Both the position numbers and the translations under genes were made by a program. A stretch of DNA of 64,000 nt, from NCBI RefSeq assembly GCF_006335125.1, contig NZ_VDMO01000003.1, positions 186,001-250,000 of the forward strand. The letters are read 5' to 3'. The DNA is from Deinococcus radiopugnans ATCC 19172. Its GTDB lineage: Bacteria > Deinococcota > Deinococci > Deinococcales > Deinococcaceae. The notes beneath the pieces were generated by a model. That model had not been told where the DNA came from. It saw only the letters and a list, made by a program, of their open reading frames with translations, and did no database searches. This document shows positions 45,802 to 61,979 of the stretch, piece after piece (the first letter of the stretch is position 1; each line of letters starts with the position of its first letter).

Positions 45802-47643
45802 ATGGCTTTTCCCGACATTCAGAGCTTCATGCGCCTGCTGGAAGACCGCGGCGAGCTGCTGCGCGTCTCCGCGCCCGTCAGCGTTGACCTTGAAATCACC
45901 GAGATTGCGGACCGCCTGGTCAAATCCGGCGGCCCGGCAGTGCTGTTCGAGAACGTGCGCGGCAGCGAATTTCCCGTGGTCATCGGCCTGATGGGCACGC
46001 GTGAGCGCACGGCCCTGGCGCTGGGTGTAACTGATCTGGACGATCTGGCGAAAAAGGTTCGCGCGTTGATTGACCTCAAGGGCAGGGGCGGCACGCTGGG
46101 GATGCTCGGCAATGTGACCAAGCTGGGGGACGCCATGAACCTGCCTCCAAAACGGGTCAAGACTGGCCCGGTGCAGGACATCGTGTGGCGCGGCGACGAG
46201 GTGGACCTGTCGCGCATCCCGATCCTGAAATGCTGGCCGCTGGACGGCGGGCCGTTCGTGACCCTGCCCCTGGTGATCAGCAGAGACCCAGAAACCGGCG
46301 AGCGCAACATGGGCATGTACCGCATGCAGGTGATGGGCAAAAACACCACCGGGATGCACTGGCAGCGCCACAAAACCGGGACGAAACATCTCGAGAAGGC
46401 GAAGCGGCTGGGGCAGCGGTTAGAGGTGGCGGTGGCCATCGGCGGCGATCCGGCGCTGATCTACGCGGCCACCGCGCCGCTGCCGCCCATTCCCGGCCTG
46501 GACGAGTTCGCGCTGGCGGGCTACCTGCGCGGGCAACGCTACCCGGTCACGCGGGGGATCACCGTCGATCTGGACGTGCCGGCCAACGCTGAATTCATTC
46601 TGGAAGGCTACGTGGACCCTGCCGAGGACTGGGTGATGGAGGGGCCGTTCGGGGACCACACCGGTTTCTACACGCTGCCGGACCTGTACCCGCTGTTCCA
46701 CGTCACCGCCGTCACCATGCGCCGTCAGCCGGTGTACCCCGCGACCATCGTGGGCCGCCCGCCGATGGAGGACGCCTACCTGATCGAAGCCTCCGAGCGG
46801 CTGTTTCTGCCCGCCGCGCAACTGATCATTCCCGAGATCACCGACTACCACATGCCGCCGGCCGGCGTGGCGCACAACCTCGTGTTCGTGGGGATCAACA
46901 AAGGGTATCCGGGGCAGGCGTACAAGGTGGCGAACGGCTTGTTCGGGCTGGGCCAGATGATGTTCGCCAAGGTGATTGTCGTGCTGGACGACGATGTCCC
47001 GGTCAATCATTTTGAGGCGGTGTGGCGTGCGGTGGCCGAGAAGGCCGTGCCGGGCCGCGACACCCTGACCACGCGCGGTCCCATCGACGTGCTGGACCAC
47101 AGCAGCCGGGGCTGGGGCTACGGCAGCAAGCTGATCATCGACGCCACCACCAAACGCCCCGAGGAAATTGGCGGGGCCGAGTCCAGCCGGGAGGTGCAGG
47201 CGGGCGATCTGGCGCACGAGACGGTATTCAGCCCAGCCGCTGCTGCCGAGCTCCCCGACTTCGATGGCGTGGTGGCCCAGCGGCAGAACGACGATGGCTA
47301 CTGGCTCGTCGCCTTGAAAAAGACCCGCCCCGGTCAGGCACAGGAGCTGGCGAAGGCATACGCGGCCCACCCCGCCGCCGCCGGCGTCCGTCACCTGCTG
47401 ATTTGCGACGAATTCACCGACGTGAACGACCTTCAAGACGTGTGGTGGACCATCCTCAACAACATTGACCCGGAGCGGGACGTGGTTCAGCACGGCGACC
47501 TCCTGACCTGGGACGGCGCACGCAAACTGCCGGAAGAAGGCTTCGTGCGCCCCTGGCCCCCCAAGATCACGATGGACCCGGCGGTGGTGGAGCGGGTGGA
47601 CGCCCTATGGCACGTGTACGGGTTGCCAGAGCAGTGGCGCTGA
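45802..47643 (+). CDS. UbiD family decarboxylase
   Basis: 613 residues. A prenylated-FMN-dependent (de)carboxylase of the UbiD superfamily, the class acting in quinone synthesis and aromatic-acid metabolism. Features: SGGPAVLFENV, WPLDGGPFVTLPLVISRDPETG, the active-site EGPFGDHTGFYT and a C-terminal WTILNNIDPERDV. TATGCT stands 6 nt before the ATG. Longer than E. coli UbiD and closer to menaquinone-pathway or broad decarboxylases. No UbiX gene (cofactor maker) is adjacent. Substrate not determined. Confidence 0.9.
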   Translation: MAFPDIQSFMRLLEDRGELLRVSAPVSVDLEITEIADRLVKSGGPAVLFENVRGSEFPVVIGLMGTRERTALALGVTDLDDLAKKVRALIDLKGRGGTLGMLGNVTKLGDAMNLPPKRVKTGPVQDIVWRGDEVDLSRIPILKCWPLDGGPFVTLPLVISRDPETGERNMGMYRMQVMGKNTTGMHWQRHKTGTKHLEKAKRLGQRLEVAVAIGGDPALIYAATAPLPPIPGLDEFALAGYLRGQRYPVTRGITVDLDVPANAEFILEGYVDPAEDWVMEGPFGDHTGFYTLPDLYPLFHVTAVTMRRQPVYPATIVGRPPMEDAYLIEASERLFLPAAQLIIPEITDYHMPPAGVAHNLVFVGINKGYPGQAYKVANGLFGLGQMMFAKVIVVLDDDVPVNHFEAVWRAVAEKAVPGRDTLTTRGPIDVLDHSSRGWGYGSKLIIDATTKRPEEIGGAESSREVQAGDLAHETVFSPAAAAELPDFDGVVAQRQNDDGYWLVALKKTRPGQAQELAKAYAAHPAAAGVRHLLICDEFTDVNDLQDVWWTILNNIDPERDVVQHGDLLTWDGARKLPEEGFVRPWPPKITMDPAVVERVDALWHVYGLPEQWR

Positions 47644-47670
47644 ACACCGGGTGGCCCCCAGCGCGAGAAG

Positions 47671-47700
47671 GCCCCGCAGTCGGCGGGGCTTTTTCGTTTT
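47671..47700 (+). terminator. Rho-independent terminator after ubiD-like gene
   Basis: GCCCCGC (47671-47677), 5-nt loop, GCGGGGC (47683-47689), then TTTTTCGTTTT. Classical intrinsic terminator 28 nt after the stop. Confidence 0.93.
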
Positions 47701-48029
47701 GAGATTCAGGCGCCGTGCCGCGTCCGTCCGCAGTGCGAAGCAACGCCGAGGCCCGCAGGACGCTGGGCGGCCCGCTCAAGTGGCCCCTGTGATCAACGAC
47801 CGACACTGTGGTCGACGACTGAACCGACGCCCGTCCACAGTCCAGGCATTCAGCGCTGCCCCCACTGTCCCCCCCCGGCGGGGGCTGGAGAAACACTGGG
47901 TGAGTGTACATACACTGGTCCCGCTGGGAAGAGAACCTGAGTCTCATTCCTGACCCCCACTGGAGCGGCACTTTCAGGGCAGGATTCTGAAGTGTGCTGA
48001 TTTTGACCAGCCGTATTTCTGGAGAAACA
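47701..48029 (+). promoter_or_regulatory. Intergenic region upstream of the LivJ-like gene
   Basis: No gene seen in about 330 nt. It holds a short palindrome GTGTA-CA-TACAC (47904-47915), whose right half overlaps a TACACT box, and a GC-rich C/G run (CCCCCCCCGGCGGGGG near 47864-47880). GGAG lies 5 nt before the ATG at 48030, so this gene has a leader. A clear -35 was not found. Confidence 0.35.
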
Positions 48030-49184
<1,155 letters not shown>

Positions 49185-49206
49185 ACCGGATGTTCCCGCC
49201 ACGAGC

Positions 49207-49308
49207 GGAAGGCTCGGCCTTCCCGCAGGGGTGGGCTGGTCTCTCTGCGGTGGGCGCAGCATTCGCCGTGCGTCGCAGGCAAGACGCGGCTCGGCTGCGA
49301 CGCACGGC
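49207..49308. other. Two strong hairpins downstream of the LivJ-like gene
   Basis: GGAAGGC/GCCTTCC with a TCG loop (49207-49223) follows the stop by 22 nt. Next, a perfect 14-bp stem GCCGTGCGTCGCAG (49265-49278) and CTGCGACGCACGGC (49295-49308) encloses 16 nt. Neither has a T tract. The remaining 49309-49553 shows no gene. These may stabilise or end the upstream mRNA, or belong to an unrecognised RNA. Confidence 0.5.
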
Positions 49309-49553
49309 CGAGCGTAGACGGCCCGACTGCATGCCAGAAGTGAGGTCAGGCTGTCCCCCCCTCAGGCCTGTCAGGGCACAGGCCCATGAGGTGGCCACTC
49401 CTCCCGCCCGCTGGTCCTCCCTGACAACCTCGCATGGGGTGGGTCAGGAGGGTCGGCCAGGACCGTGGTTGGGGAACAGGCGACTGACGGCGCCTTGTGT
49501 TCCTGGAGATCTGATGCGGCAGGGCAGGAGCGCGCCTGTGTGGCGTCCAGACA

Positions 49554-49582
49554 ATAAAAAAGCCCCGCGCCAGGCGAGGCTT
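49554..49582 (-). terminator. Terminator of tRNA-Leu
   Basis: On the reverse strand AAGCCTCGC and GCGGGGCTT (plus strand 49560-49582) pair with one G-U across a 5-nt loop, then TTTTTTATTG. It begins 5 nt after the tRNA CCA end. Confidence 0.88.
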
Positions 49583-49587
49583 TATTG

Positions 49588-49669
49588 TGGTGCCGAGAGC
49601 GGGACTTGAACCCGCACGGTTTCCCGTTCGATTTTAAGTCGAATGCGTCTACCCTTCCGCCATCCCGGC
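49588..49669 (-). tRNA. tRNA-Leu (anticodon UAA)
   Basis: 82 nt including an encoded CCA. Acceptor GCCGGGA pairs with TCTCGGC. Anticodon stem TTCGA/TCGAA encloses CTTAAAA, giving anticodon UAA for Leu UUA codons. A long variable arm (CGGGAAACCG) is typical of class II Leu tRNA, and the T arm is GCGGG-TTCAAGT-CCCGC. Confidence 0.95.
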
Positions 49670-49701
49670 CCACACCCTGCTGGGACGTCCTCAATATAGA
49701 G

Positions 49702-49727
49702 AAAAACCCTGCCGGGGGTGGCAGGGT
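49702..49727 (-). terminator. Terminator of tmRNA
   Basis: Reverse-strand stem ACCCTGCC / GGCAGGGT (plus 49706-49727) with a 6-nt loop, followed by TTTTT (plus 49702-49706). It sits 10 nt beyond the tmRNA CCA end. Confidence 0.9.
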
Positions 49728-49732
49728 CATCT

Positions 49733-50092
<360 letters not shown>

Positions 50093-50368
50093 GTGTTGAT
50101 CGGCTTTCACCGACACCAACAGTCTAGCAGCCACAGGGAGAAAGTCCATAGATCATTTGCACTATTTGGCCGACCTGACGGTCTTTTTTCTCCCTTTGAT
50201 CCGTCCTCATCCGCCCTGCTGTACAGCTCCGGTCCGCCAACGTTCTTCGCTCGGCGTGGTTTCTTCACCGGAACTGGAGCGGGGAGGGGGAGCGCTATGC
50301 ATTCACGTCGCTGGAACACCTTGAAAATTGCCGACTAGCACGGGACGTTCAGCGGTAAATGTATGGCC

Positions 50369-50430
50369 TTGACCGTCGCCGCATGCCGCGCTATATTCTT
50401 CTTATCACCGTCCGCGAAGGGCGGATTTTT
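50369..50430 (+). promoter_or_regulatory. Promoter followed at once by a short hairpin and T run
   Basis: TTGACC (50369-50374), 17 nt, TATATT (50392-50397), start near 50404. Then TCCGC (50411-50415), 5 nt, GCGGA (50421-50425) and TTTTT. The hairpin is weak (5-6 bp) but is where an attenuator would lie. The sulfurtransferase has its own leaderless box further on. The rest of 50091-50368 contains no gene. Confidence 0.45.
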
Positions 50431-50479
50431 CGTTTTGGGGCCTGTCGGATTGCGGAGACCGGCAGTGTACCCTGCGGCC

Positions 50480-51364
50480 ATGACCCGACCTGCCTCGCCG
50501 TTGAAGTCCGCCGACTGGCTGCTGGACCATCTGTACGACCCGAACTTGCGGGTGCTGGACTGCCGCTACGCCCTGAGCGATCCGCTGGTGGGGCGCATCG
50601 CCTATCTGGCAGGCCACGTGCCGGGGGCCAGCTACGCCGATCTGGAAACGGACCTGAGCGGTCCCGTGCGGGAGGACGGCGTGGGTGGGCGCCATCCGTT
50701 GCCTGATCCGGCGGCGCTGGCGGCGTGGCTGGGAAGCGTGGGTATCGGCCAGGACAGCGTGGTGCTGGCCTACGACGATCCTGGCACGGGCCAGGGCTTC
50801 TACGCGGCCCGCGCGTGGTGGCTGCTGCGCTGGCTGGGGCACGCGCAGGTGTACGTGCTGGACGGCGGCTGGCCCGCGTATCTGGCGGCGGGCGGCGCGG
50901 CGGACGCGTCGGAAGTGGATCACGCGCCCGTGACTTTTATTCCGAACATGCAGCCTGGCATGGTGGCGACTGCCGAAGACGTAGAAAACCGTGACCCGGC
51001 CACGCTTTTGATCGATTCCCGTGCGCCCGCCCGCTACCGGGGCGAGACTGAACCCATCGACGCCAGGGCCGGGCACGTTCCAGGGGCGGTCAACCGCGAC
51101 TGGAGCGGCGCGCTGGACGAGGCGGGGCGCTGGCGCGGCGGCGAGTTGCAGGCGGCGCGTCTGCAGGTGGGCCGTGCCCCCACCATCGCGTACTGCGGCA
51201 GCGGCGTGAGCGCCACACCCAACCTGCTGGCCCGCGAGCTGGCGGGGGTCCCGCTGGGGCCGGACAACCGGCTGTACGCTGGATCGTGGAGCGATTGGAT
51301 CAGCGATGACGCGCGGCCTGTGGCGGTGGGAGAGGAGAAAAGCGGGTCATTCCGCCTATTCTGA
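50480..51364 (+). CDS. Thiosulfate/3-mercaptopyruvate sulfurtransferase (tandem rhodanese)
   Basis: 294 residues from ATG 50480, with TACCCT 6 nt upstream. Two rhodanese domains: the inactive N-terminal copy ([16 protein letters not shown]) and the active C-terminal copy with [29 protein letters not shown] and nucleophile Cys239 in YCGSGVSAT. The CGSGV-type loop favours mercaptopyruvate-type sulfurtransferases. It transfers sulfane sulfur to cyanide or thiols. Confidence 0.93.
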   Translation: MTRPASPLKSADWLLDHLYDPNLRVLDCRYALSDPLVGRIAYLAGHVPGASYADLETDLSGPVREDGVGGRHPLPDPAALAAWLGSVGIGQDSVVLAYDDPGTGQGFYAARAWWLLRWLGHAQVYVLDGGWPAYLAAGGAADASEVDHAPVTFIPNMQPGMVATAEDVENRDPATLLIDSRAPARYRGETEPIDARAGHVPGAVNRDWSGALDEAGRWRGGELQAARLQVGRAPTIAYCGSGVSATPNLLARELAGVPLGPDNRLYAGSWSDWISDDARPVAVGEEKSGSFRLF

Positions 51365-51369
51365 ATCCC

Positions 51370-51864
51370 ATGCAGCACACCCGCACCTGGACCGACATTT
51401 ACGGCAGCGCCCACGCCAGTTTCGAGGGCCGCGCCGGGGGCCATCCCTGGCTGGTGGCCGCGCCCGCCGAACTGGCCGCCGATCTGCCTGCCGCGCTGGC
51501 CGCCGTGGACGGCAAGGGCAGCGTGGAGCTGATCGTCCACGACGGCCTGACGCCGCTGCTGGCCGCCCTGAAGGATGTGACGCCGCGCGGCGTGCTGGTC
51601 ATTGGTCGGCAGGCGCTGGCCTCTGGGCCGGAAGTCACTGTTCCCGAGGGTCTGATCTCGGATGCGGGCGGCGTGGAGTACGCCGAGGGCGGCACCTTTC
51701 CGGCCTGGACCGCCCCCGCTGGGCTGAAGGCGGGCCGGCGCAAGGGCCAGAACGCGGCGGCCTCGGCGGCGGCCTCACTGGACGTGCCGGTCACCGTGAC
51801 CACGGCGGCCACCCTGCAACAGGTGCTGGAGTCGTGGATGGACGCCACGCCGCACGGCCGGTGA
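51370..51864 (+). CDS. Unknown small protein next to the sulfurtransferase
   Basis: 164 residues, soluble, Ala/Gly/Val-rich, no Cys. It begins [20 protein letters not shown], and the C-terminal half contains a charged turn ([17 protein letters not shown]) and an amphipathic helix. TATTCT stands 7 nt before the ATG and overlaps the end of the sulfurtransferase gene, so it can be made separately. No family recognised. Confidence 0.75.
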   Translation: MQHTRTWTDIYGSAHASFEGRAGGHPWLVAAPAELAADLPAALAAVDGKGSVELIVHDGLTPLLAALKDVTPRGVLVIGRQALASGPEVTVPEGLISDAGGVEYAEGGTFPAWTAPAGLKAGRRKGQNAAASAAASLDVPVTVTTAATLQQVLESWMDATPHGR

Positions 51865-51925
51865 CGTGTGCGCGGGCGGCTGGCCTCACGGTCCCTGACC
51901 CGGTCCCGCGCATACACTCGGTGCA

Positions 51926-53113
51926 GTGAGCCGTCCTGTGTCTGTCCCTCCTGCCGTGAAGGCGCCCGTTCTTGACCCGACGGTGCGTCACCTGTACGTC
52001 CATATGCCCTTTTGCCCCAGCATCTGCCCGTACTGCGACTTTCATGTGCTGACGCGCAGGAGTGGGCAGGTGGAGGCCTACTTGGAGCGGCTGGAGCAGG
52101 AGGCCGCGTGGCTGGCGTCCCAGTACGACACCCGGCTGGACACGGTGTACCTGGGCGGCGGCACCCCCAGCTTTCTGCGCGACGCCGAGATCGCGGCGCT
52201 GGTGGGCAGCATCCGACGTCACCTGGGCTGGGGCCGCCAGGAAAACACGCTGGAGATCAACCCCGGCACGGTCAGCCCGGCGCGGGCGGCGTTGTGGCGT
52301 GAGTTGGGCTTTGACCGCGCCAGCGTGGGCGTGCAGAGCCTGGACGACGCCACCCTGAAGTTCCTGGGGCGTCAGCACGACGCGGCGGGGGCGCGCGAGG
52401 CGGTCACGACGCTGATCTGCGCGGGCTTCCGCGTGTCCGGCGATCTGATCACCGCCGTGCCGGGGCAACCGCTGGAGCGCGACATTCATGGGCTGGTGGA
52501 GCTGGGCGTGGACCACATCAGCGCCTACACCCTGACCATCGAACCCGGCACCGAGTTCGCCCGGCGCGGCGTGACGGTGGGGGAGGATGATGAACGCGCG
52601 GGCTTCGAGCGCACCGAGGAACTGCTGACCGCGTACGGTTTCGCCCGCTATGAGATCAGCAACTATGCCCGCCCAGGACAGGAGTCGCGTCACAACCTCG
52701 CGTACTGGAACAACCGCACCTACCTGGGGCTGGGGCCGGGGGCAGCGGGCCATTATCCGGCCACACGGTCCCCGGCGGTGCTGGGGTCCGGGGGAGGGGA
52801 GGAGCCGCTGACCCTCAGGCGCACCAATCCCCACCTGCACACCTGGCTGACCGGCGAGCAGGGCGAGATGGAGGACATCGACGCCGAGGAATACGTGACC
52901 GACGCGCTGTTCATGGGCCTGCGGTTGCGGGCGGGGCTGGATCTGGACGAGCTTGCACAGCGCAGTGGGCTGGACGTGCGCGGGCGTTACGCGGCGGCGA
53001 TTGCCGCCAACGTGCAGCGCGGCTGGCTGGAGCTGGACGGGCCGCGCCTGCGGGCCACGCCAGCGGGCTGGTGGGTGCTGAACCGCGTGGTGACGGACTT
53101 TCTGGAGGCCTGA
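51926..53113 (+). CDS. hemW: HemW, radical SAM heme chaperone (coproporphyrinogen oxidase-like)
   Basis: 395 residues from GTG 51926, supported by TACACT 7 nt upstream. Radical SAM cluster motif [14 protein letters not shown] (CxxxCxxC) and [64 protein letters not shown]. It lacks the extra Cys-rich signature of true HemN, so heme chaperone HemW is favoured. A C-terminal HemN-like domain is present. Confidence 0.92.
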   Translation: MSRPVSVPPAVKAPVLDPTVRHLYVHMPFCPSICPYCDFHVLTRRSGQVEAYLERLEQEAAWLASQYDTRLDTVYLGGGTPSFLRDAEIAALVGSIRRHLGWGRQENTLEINPGTVSPARAALWRELGFDRASVGVQSLDDATLKFLGRQHDAAGAREAVTTLICAGFRVSGDLITAVPGQPLERDIHGLVELGVDHISAYTLTIEPGTEFARRGVTVGEDDERAGFERTEELLTAYGFARYEISNYARPGQESRHNLAYWNNRTYLGLGPGAAGHYPATRSPAVLGSGGGEEPLTLRRTNPHLHTWLTGEQGEMEDIDAEEYVTDALFMGLRLRAGLDLDELAQRSGLDVRGRYAAAIAANVQRGWLELDGPRLRATPAGWWVLNRVVTDFLEA

Positions 53114-53140
53114 TCGCCCTTTCCAGTCCGTCCCTGTGTG

Positions 53141-54007
53141 TTACCGCTCCGGCGTACCGCCCACGCCCTGCTTGGCGCGTGACAGCCACTCGTACAGCAC
53201 CACCTGCAGGGCGTATAGCCGGTCTGAAGGCAGCGGCAGCGTGGCGTCGAAGCGCGTTTCGGGGGCTGGGACGCTGATCACACTCACGCCCCTGGCGTCC
53301 AACTGGGCGGCGAACATCCCCGCCGCGCGGCGCGAGTGGCTGGGACTGGTCACCAGAAGAACCCGTGTCCAGTTTCTTTGTTGTGCCAGATCGCGCACGC
53401 GGGCCGCCTCATCGCGGGTGGTGGTGACGTTGCGCAGGGTCAAGACTTGTGGACCGTGTTGTGGGTACAGCTTCCGAATCTTCTCACGCTCGATGACGCT
53501 CATCTTGGGGCAGGTGGCCGAGAATAGGTCAGACTGCTCGGAAACGGTCACGACGGGCGCGTACCCGGCCCGCCACAGTTCCAGGCCCGCCAGCAGGCGC
53601 GTCTGACTGCTGGCGGCCAGCCCGCGCGTGCCGCACTGCACGCCGCCGCCCAGAATCACAATGGCGTCGGCAGTCTGCGGCCGCTGCTCCAGGCTCAGGG
53701 CATTCAGTGGTCCCCGCAGCACGGGGGTCAGCAGGCACAGGGCCAGCAGCAGCGACAGCAGTCCAGCGCCCCAGTGCAGGACGCGGCGGCCCAAGGGAAA
53801 GGCGCCGGCCAGGCCTCCAGCCACGGTCAGCAGGAGCAGCAGGCTTTCCGGGGCACGGACCTCGCCCAGAAAGGCGGCCAGCGTGCCCAGCGCCGCGCCG
53901 ATGGCCGCCCCGCCCGGCACACCGCCCAACGCAGTCGGCCCGCCGGACCGGAGGCGCAGGGTGCCGCGGCCCACGCCGAGCCGGGTCAAGCCGCCCCGTG
54001 CGGCCAT
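53141..54007 (-). CDS. DUF218 (YdcF/ElyC-like) membrane protein
   Basis: About 288 residues from ATG 54007. Two or three N-terminal membrane segments (AALGTLAAFLGEV; LHWGAGLLSLLLALCLL) precede the DUF218 domain: DAIVILGGGVQ, TRLLAGLELWRAGYAPVVTVS and LLVTSPSHSRRAAGMF. ElyC/SanA relatives affect envelope polysaccharide metabolism in other bacteria. The start is uncertain: a leaderless-looking TACACT, 7 nt, ATG lies at 54063 but in another frame. Confidence 0.85.
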   Translation of the reverse strand: MAARGGLTRLGVGRGTLRLRSGGPTALGGVPGGAAIGAALGTLAAFLGEVRAPESLLLLLTVAGGLAGAFPLGRRVLHWGAGLLSLLLALCLLTPVLRGPLNALSLEQRPQTADAIVILGGGVQCGTRGLAASSQTRLLAGLELWRAGYAPVVTVSEQSDLFSATCPKMSVIEREKIRKLYPQHGPQVLTLRNVTTTRDEAARVRDLAQQRNWTRVLLVTSPSHSRRAAGMFAAQLDARGVSVISVPAPETRFDATLPLPSDRLYALQVVLYEWLSRAKQGVGGTPER

Positions 54008-54119
54008 CGGGACTGGTGGAACGCGCCGTGCGGCACGCGCAGGGGTTTTGCTTCGTCGGGCATCGCCCTCAGTGTACGGAAGAGAGCCGCGCTCAGAGAG
54101 GGTTCCTATACTGCCCGGC

Positions 54120-54761
54120 ATGGCCCGCCCCACTGCTCCACGAGACCCAGGTCGCCGTCTGATCCTGCCCGCCGTTCTGGTCCTGCTGGCGCTGGGACTG
54201 GCCGGACTGCTGCTGCCGCGCGTGACCCTGACCGGGGGAACCGGCCCCGCCGAGGGCAGCACCGAGGTCCGCTTCGTGCGCGAGATGATCCAGCACCACG
54301 CGCAGGCGGTGGACCTGGCCACCCGCATCCGCGAACGCGGCCGCGATCCTGCCGTCCGGACCCTGGCGCTGGACATCATGCTGTCTCAGCAGGAGCAGAT
54401 CGGGCAGATGCACGGCTGGCTGACCCTGTGGAAGCGGCCCTGGGCGGGGCCGGGCATGTCCAGTGAGCACGCCCGCAGTATGGGCATGGCCACCCCGCAG
54501 CAGGTGGCCCGCCTGGAGACCCTGCCCCCCGCCCAGGCCGAGATTACCTTCCTGCAACTGATGACCCGTCACCACCAGGGAGCGCTGCTGATGGCGAGGC
54601 CCGCCCTGGGCGCGGGCGTGCGCCCCGAGGTGCAGGCGCTGGCGCGGCAGATCGAGGCCAGCCAGGGCGCCGAGATCAGAAGCATGACTGCTCTGCTTGA
54701 AGAGCGAGGGGCCAAACCGTTGCCCGCGCCGCAGATGGGCGACATGAACCACATGCGTTGA
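54120..54761 (+). CDS. DUF305 protein, membrane-anchored
   Basis: 213 residues. One N-terminal membrane anchor (about residues 13-36). Two His-rich DUF305 helices: VRFVREMIQHHAQAVDLA (His59, His60) and LMTRHHQGALLMA (His151, His152), a ferritin-like four-helix arrangement often linked to metals, especially copper. The Met-rich end (GDMNHMR) fits. TATACT stands 7 nt before ATG 54120. Confidence 0.92.
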   Translation: MARPTAPRDPGRRLILPAVLVLLALGLAGLLLPRVTLTGGTGPAEGSTEVRFVREMIQHHAQAVDLATRIRERGRDPAVRTLALDIMLSQQEQIGQMHGWLTLWKRPWAGPGMSSEHARSMGMATPQQVARLETLPPAQAEITFLQLMTRHHQGALLMARPALGAGVRPEVQALARQIEASQGAEIRSMTALLEERGAKPLPAPQMGDMNHMR

Positions 54762-54853
54762 TCCGTCAGGCTGGCGGCTGCGCGCAGCTCAGGCGGAGTG
54801 TCCAGCGGCGTCCGGTTGTTCGAAGCCTGTCATCTGTACACATAGGCCCCACT

Positions 54854-58215
<3,362 letters not shown>

Positions 58216-58219
<4 letters not shown>

Positions 58220-58275
58220 GCCCTCACCTGCCGCGCAGCCCACAGGACCCTGGCACCTACCACAAAGAAAAACAC
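58216..58275 (-). CDS. Leaderless 19-codon leader ORF upstream of the SNF2 gene
   Basis: TAGACT (reverse strand, plus 58283-58288), 7 nt, then GTG at 58275 opens a 19-residue frame beginning MFFFVVGARVLWAARQ. Its TGA overlaps the helicase GTG as GTGA. Phe-rich start. The arrangement implies that helicase translation depends on this peptide being read. It could alternatively be a chance frame in the leader. Confidence 0.4.
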
Positions 58276-58350
58276 GCCCTCAAGTCTAGCGCATGACGGA
58301 AAAGGGCGCAGGCGAAAGCTTCCAATGCGGACGGCGGGGAGTGCGACAGC

Positions 58351-58383
58351 AAAAAAACCCGAACCGCGCTGGGGCGATTCGGG
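58351..58383 (-). terminator. Terminator after the nuclease/lamin-tail region
   Basis: Reverse strand CCCGAA...TTCGGG followed by TTTTTTT (plus-strand A tract 58351-58357, arms 58358-58363 and 58378-58383). It lies 36 nt past the lamin-tail stop at 58419, so transcripts apparently extend across the in-frame TAA. Confidence 0.85.
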
Positions 58384-58418
58384 AATCTGGTCAGAGTTCG
58401 GTCCAGCCTGAAGTCAGC

Positions 58419-58970
58419 TCAGGGGCAGACGTTTTTGGCCGTGGCGCTGTTGCGCGGGGCGGGGGCCGCCGCCGTGAAGTCCGCGCCGTTGTTGTTGGTG
58501 TCGGTGCAGCCGCCCGCCGCACGCAGGGCCGCCGTCGTGCTGCTCAGCGCGGGTGTCGAGGCACCGCCCTCGACCTCATTGGCCGCACCGTAGCCCACGA
58601 AGTCCAGAACGTCCGTGTCGCTCAGGCCAGTGGCGCCCTCGATGTTGCCGACGAGGGCGACTTTGCCGTCACTGCCCGAGAGGGCCAGCGTACCGGTGGC
58701 GTCGGGCGTGGGCAGCTCCGCCTTACCAGCCGCGCCCTTGGCGAGTTCGATCAGGTAGTACGCTCCCGGCTCGATGGTGGCCGTGGGCAGCGCAAAGACA
58801 TTCGTGAACGCGCCGGTCTTGGAGGCGTACTGCAAGCTCTTGCCCGCTGTGCTAACGGCCACCTTCCCGGCGTTGAACAGTTCAACGAAGTCGTTCTTGA
58901 ATGGAGCCTCGGTGTCATCCTTGCCGTTGCCGCCGCCGCCGTATATCTGACTGATGACCAGTCCACCAAC
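58419..58970 (-). pseudogene. Lamin-tail domain cut off from the nuclease by an in-frame TAA
   Basis: Directly after the TAA at 58971-58973 and in the same frame come 183 sense codons: GLVISQIYGGGGNGKDD, FKNDFVELFNAGKVAVS, GAYYLIELAKG and DVLDFVGYGAANEVEGG, a complete lamin-tail domain (LTD), ending in TNNNGADFT and NVCP before TGA. No ribosome binding site or sensible start lies at its head, so it was probably the C-terminal domain of the nuclease. Stop readthrough or a sequencing error are the alternatives. Confidence 0.75.
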
Positions 58971-61025
<2,055 letters not shown>

Positions 61026-61163
61026 GGCAACTCCGGGTGAACAGGGGAGAGAGGCGAAGGATTGTAATGGAGAGTCAGTTTAGCGAGTTCGGGCCTTCCC
61101 CGTCATGAGGCGTCGTTGGGGGTGGTGGTGCTTCCTACTGCTTATGGTCTTTCCTGCACACGA

Positions 61164-61915
61164 TCATGTGCAGTGTTGCAACACCTTCCGCACGGCGTTG
61201 GGGGAAATACGGCCCGCCCCGCAGACCTTCAGCAGCAGTTCCAGGCGCAGTCGCCACAGCAACCCCGTATCCAGTCGCCCGCCCCAGCGGACCAGCGCGG
61301 GTTCCAAGTCGTCCAGCACGGCGCATTCGTGTTCCAGGGTGGCCCAGCCCGCATTGCCCCAGTCCAGCACCCCGGCGTAACGGCCCGCCGCGTCGGCCAG
61401 CAGGTTGTGGCGGTACACGTCACCATGAACGAACACGGGCGCGGTCAGCGGGTAGGGCGTGGACAACGCCCTCAGCAGCGCTGCCCTCTCGGCAGGCGTC
61501 CAGTCCGCATTTCTCACTTCCGGCATTTCAGGATCGCCCACCCACCACTTCGAGGGCCGGGGCGTCGGCTCTTCGGATGGCGCGTGGCCTGCAGCCGTTC
61601 CAGATCGTCCAGCACGGCATTCCAGAAAACAGGTGTGAGCTGAGAGGGTGTCAGCATCCCGCCGGGCAGCCGCTCCCACAGGCTGTAGCCCGGCCCCCAG
61701 AACAGCGGTCTGGCGGTCCGGACGCCCGCTGCCAGTGCGCCCAGGGCAAGAGCCGCTTCCCGCGCATGGTCCGTGCCAGCGCCGAGGCGCAGGACCGACG
61801 CGTCGGTCAGCCAGACCTCGTTGGAAAACCCGGTGTCCGCACGGCGCAGGCCCGACACGCTCAGGCCGTGGCGGGTGAAGTGGGCGGCAGGCTCGGTGTT
61901 CATGGGTGGGACCAT
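61164..61915 (-). pseudogene. APH-type phosphotransferase disrupted by a frameshift
   Basis: From ATG 61915 (or 61903) the frame encodes the N-lobe (LRRADTGFSNEVWLTDASVLRLG, LWERLPGG, LDDLERLQAT). Near plus 61579-61592 the sensible frame shifts by one base to APSEEPTPRPSKWWVGDPEMPEV and then VFVHGDVYRHNLLADAAGRYAGVLDWGNAGW, the aminoglycoside-phosphotransferase catalytic HGDxxxxNxL and metal-binding DWxxA motifs. One extra base would restore about 250 residues. TATCAT lies 8 nt before ATG 61915. A genuine lesion or a sequencing error. Confidence 0.75.
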
Positions 61916-61979
61916 CCGGCCCGATGATAGGTGACCATTGGCCCGGAAAAACGCCGCCTGATGGACTACCCTGGGGGCT

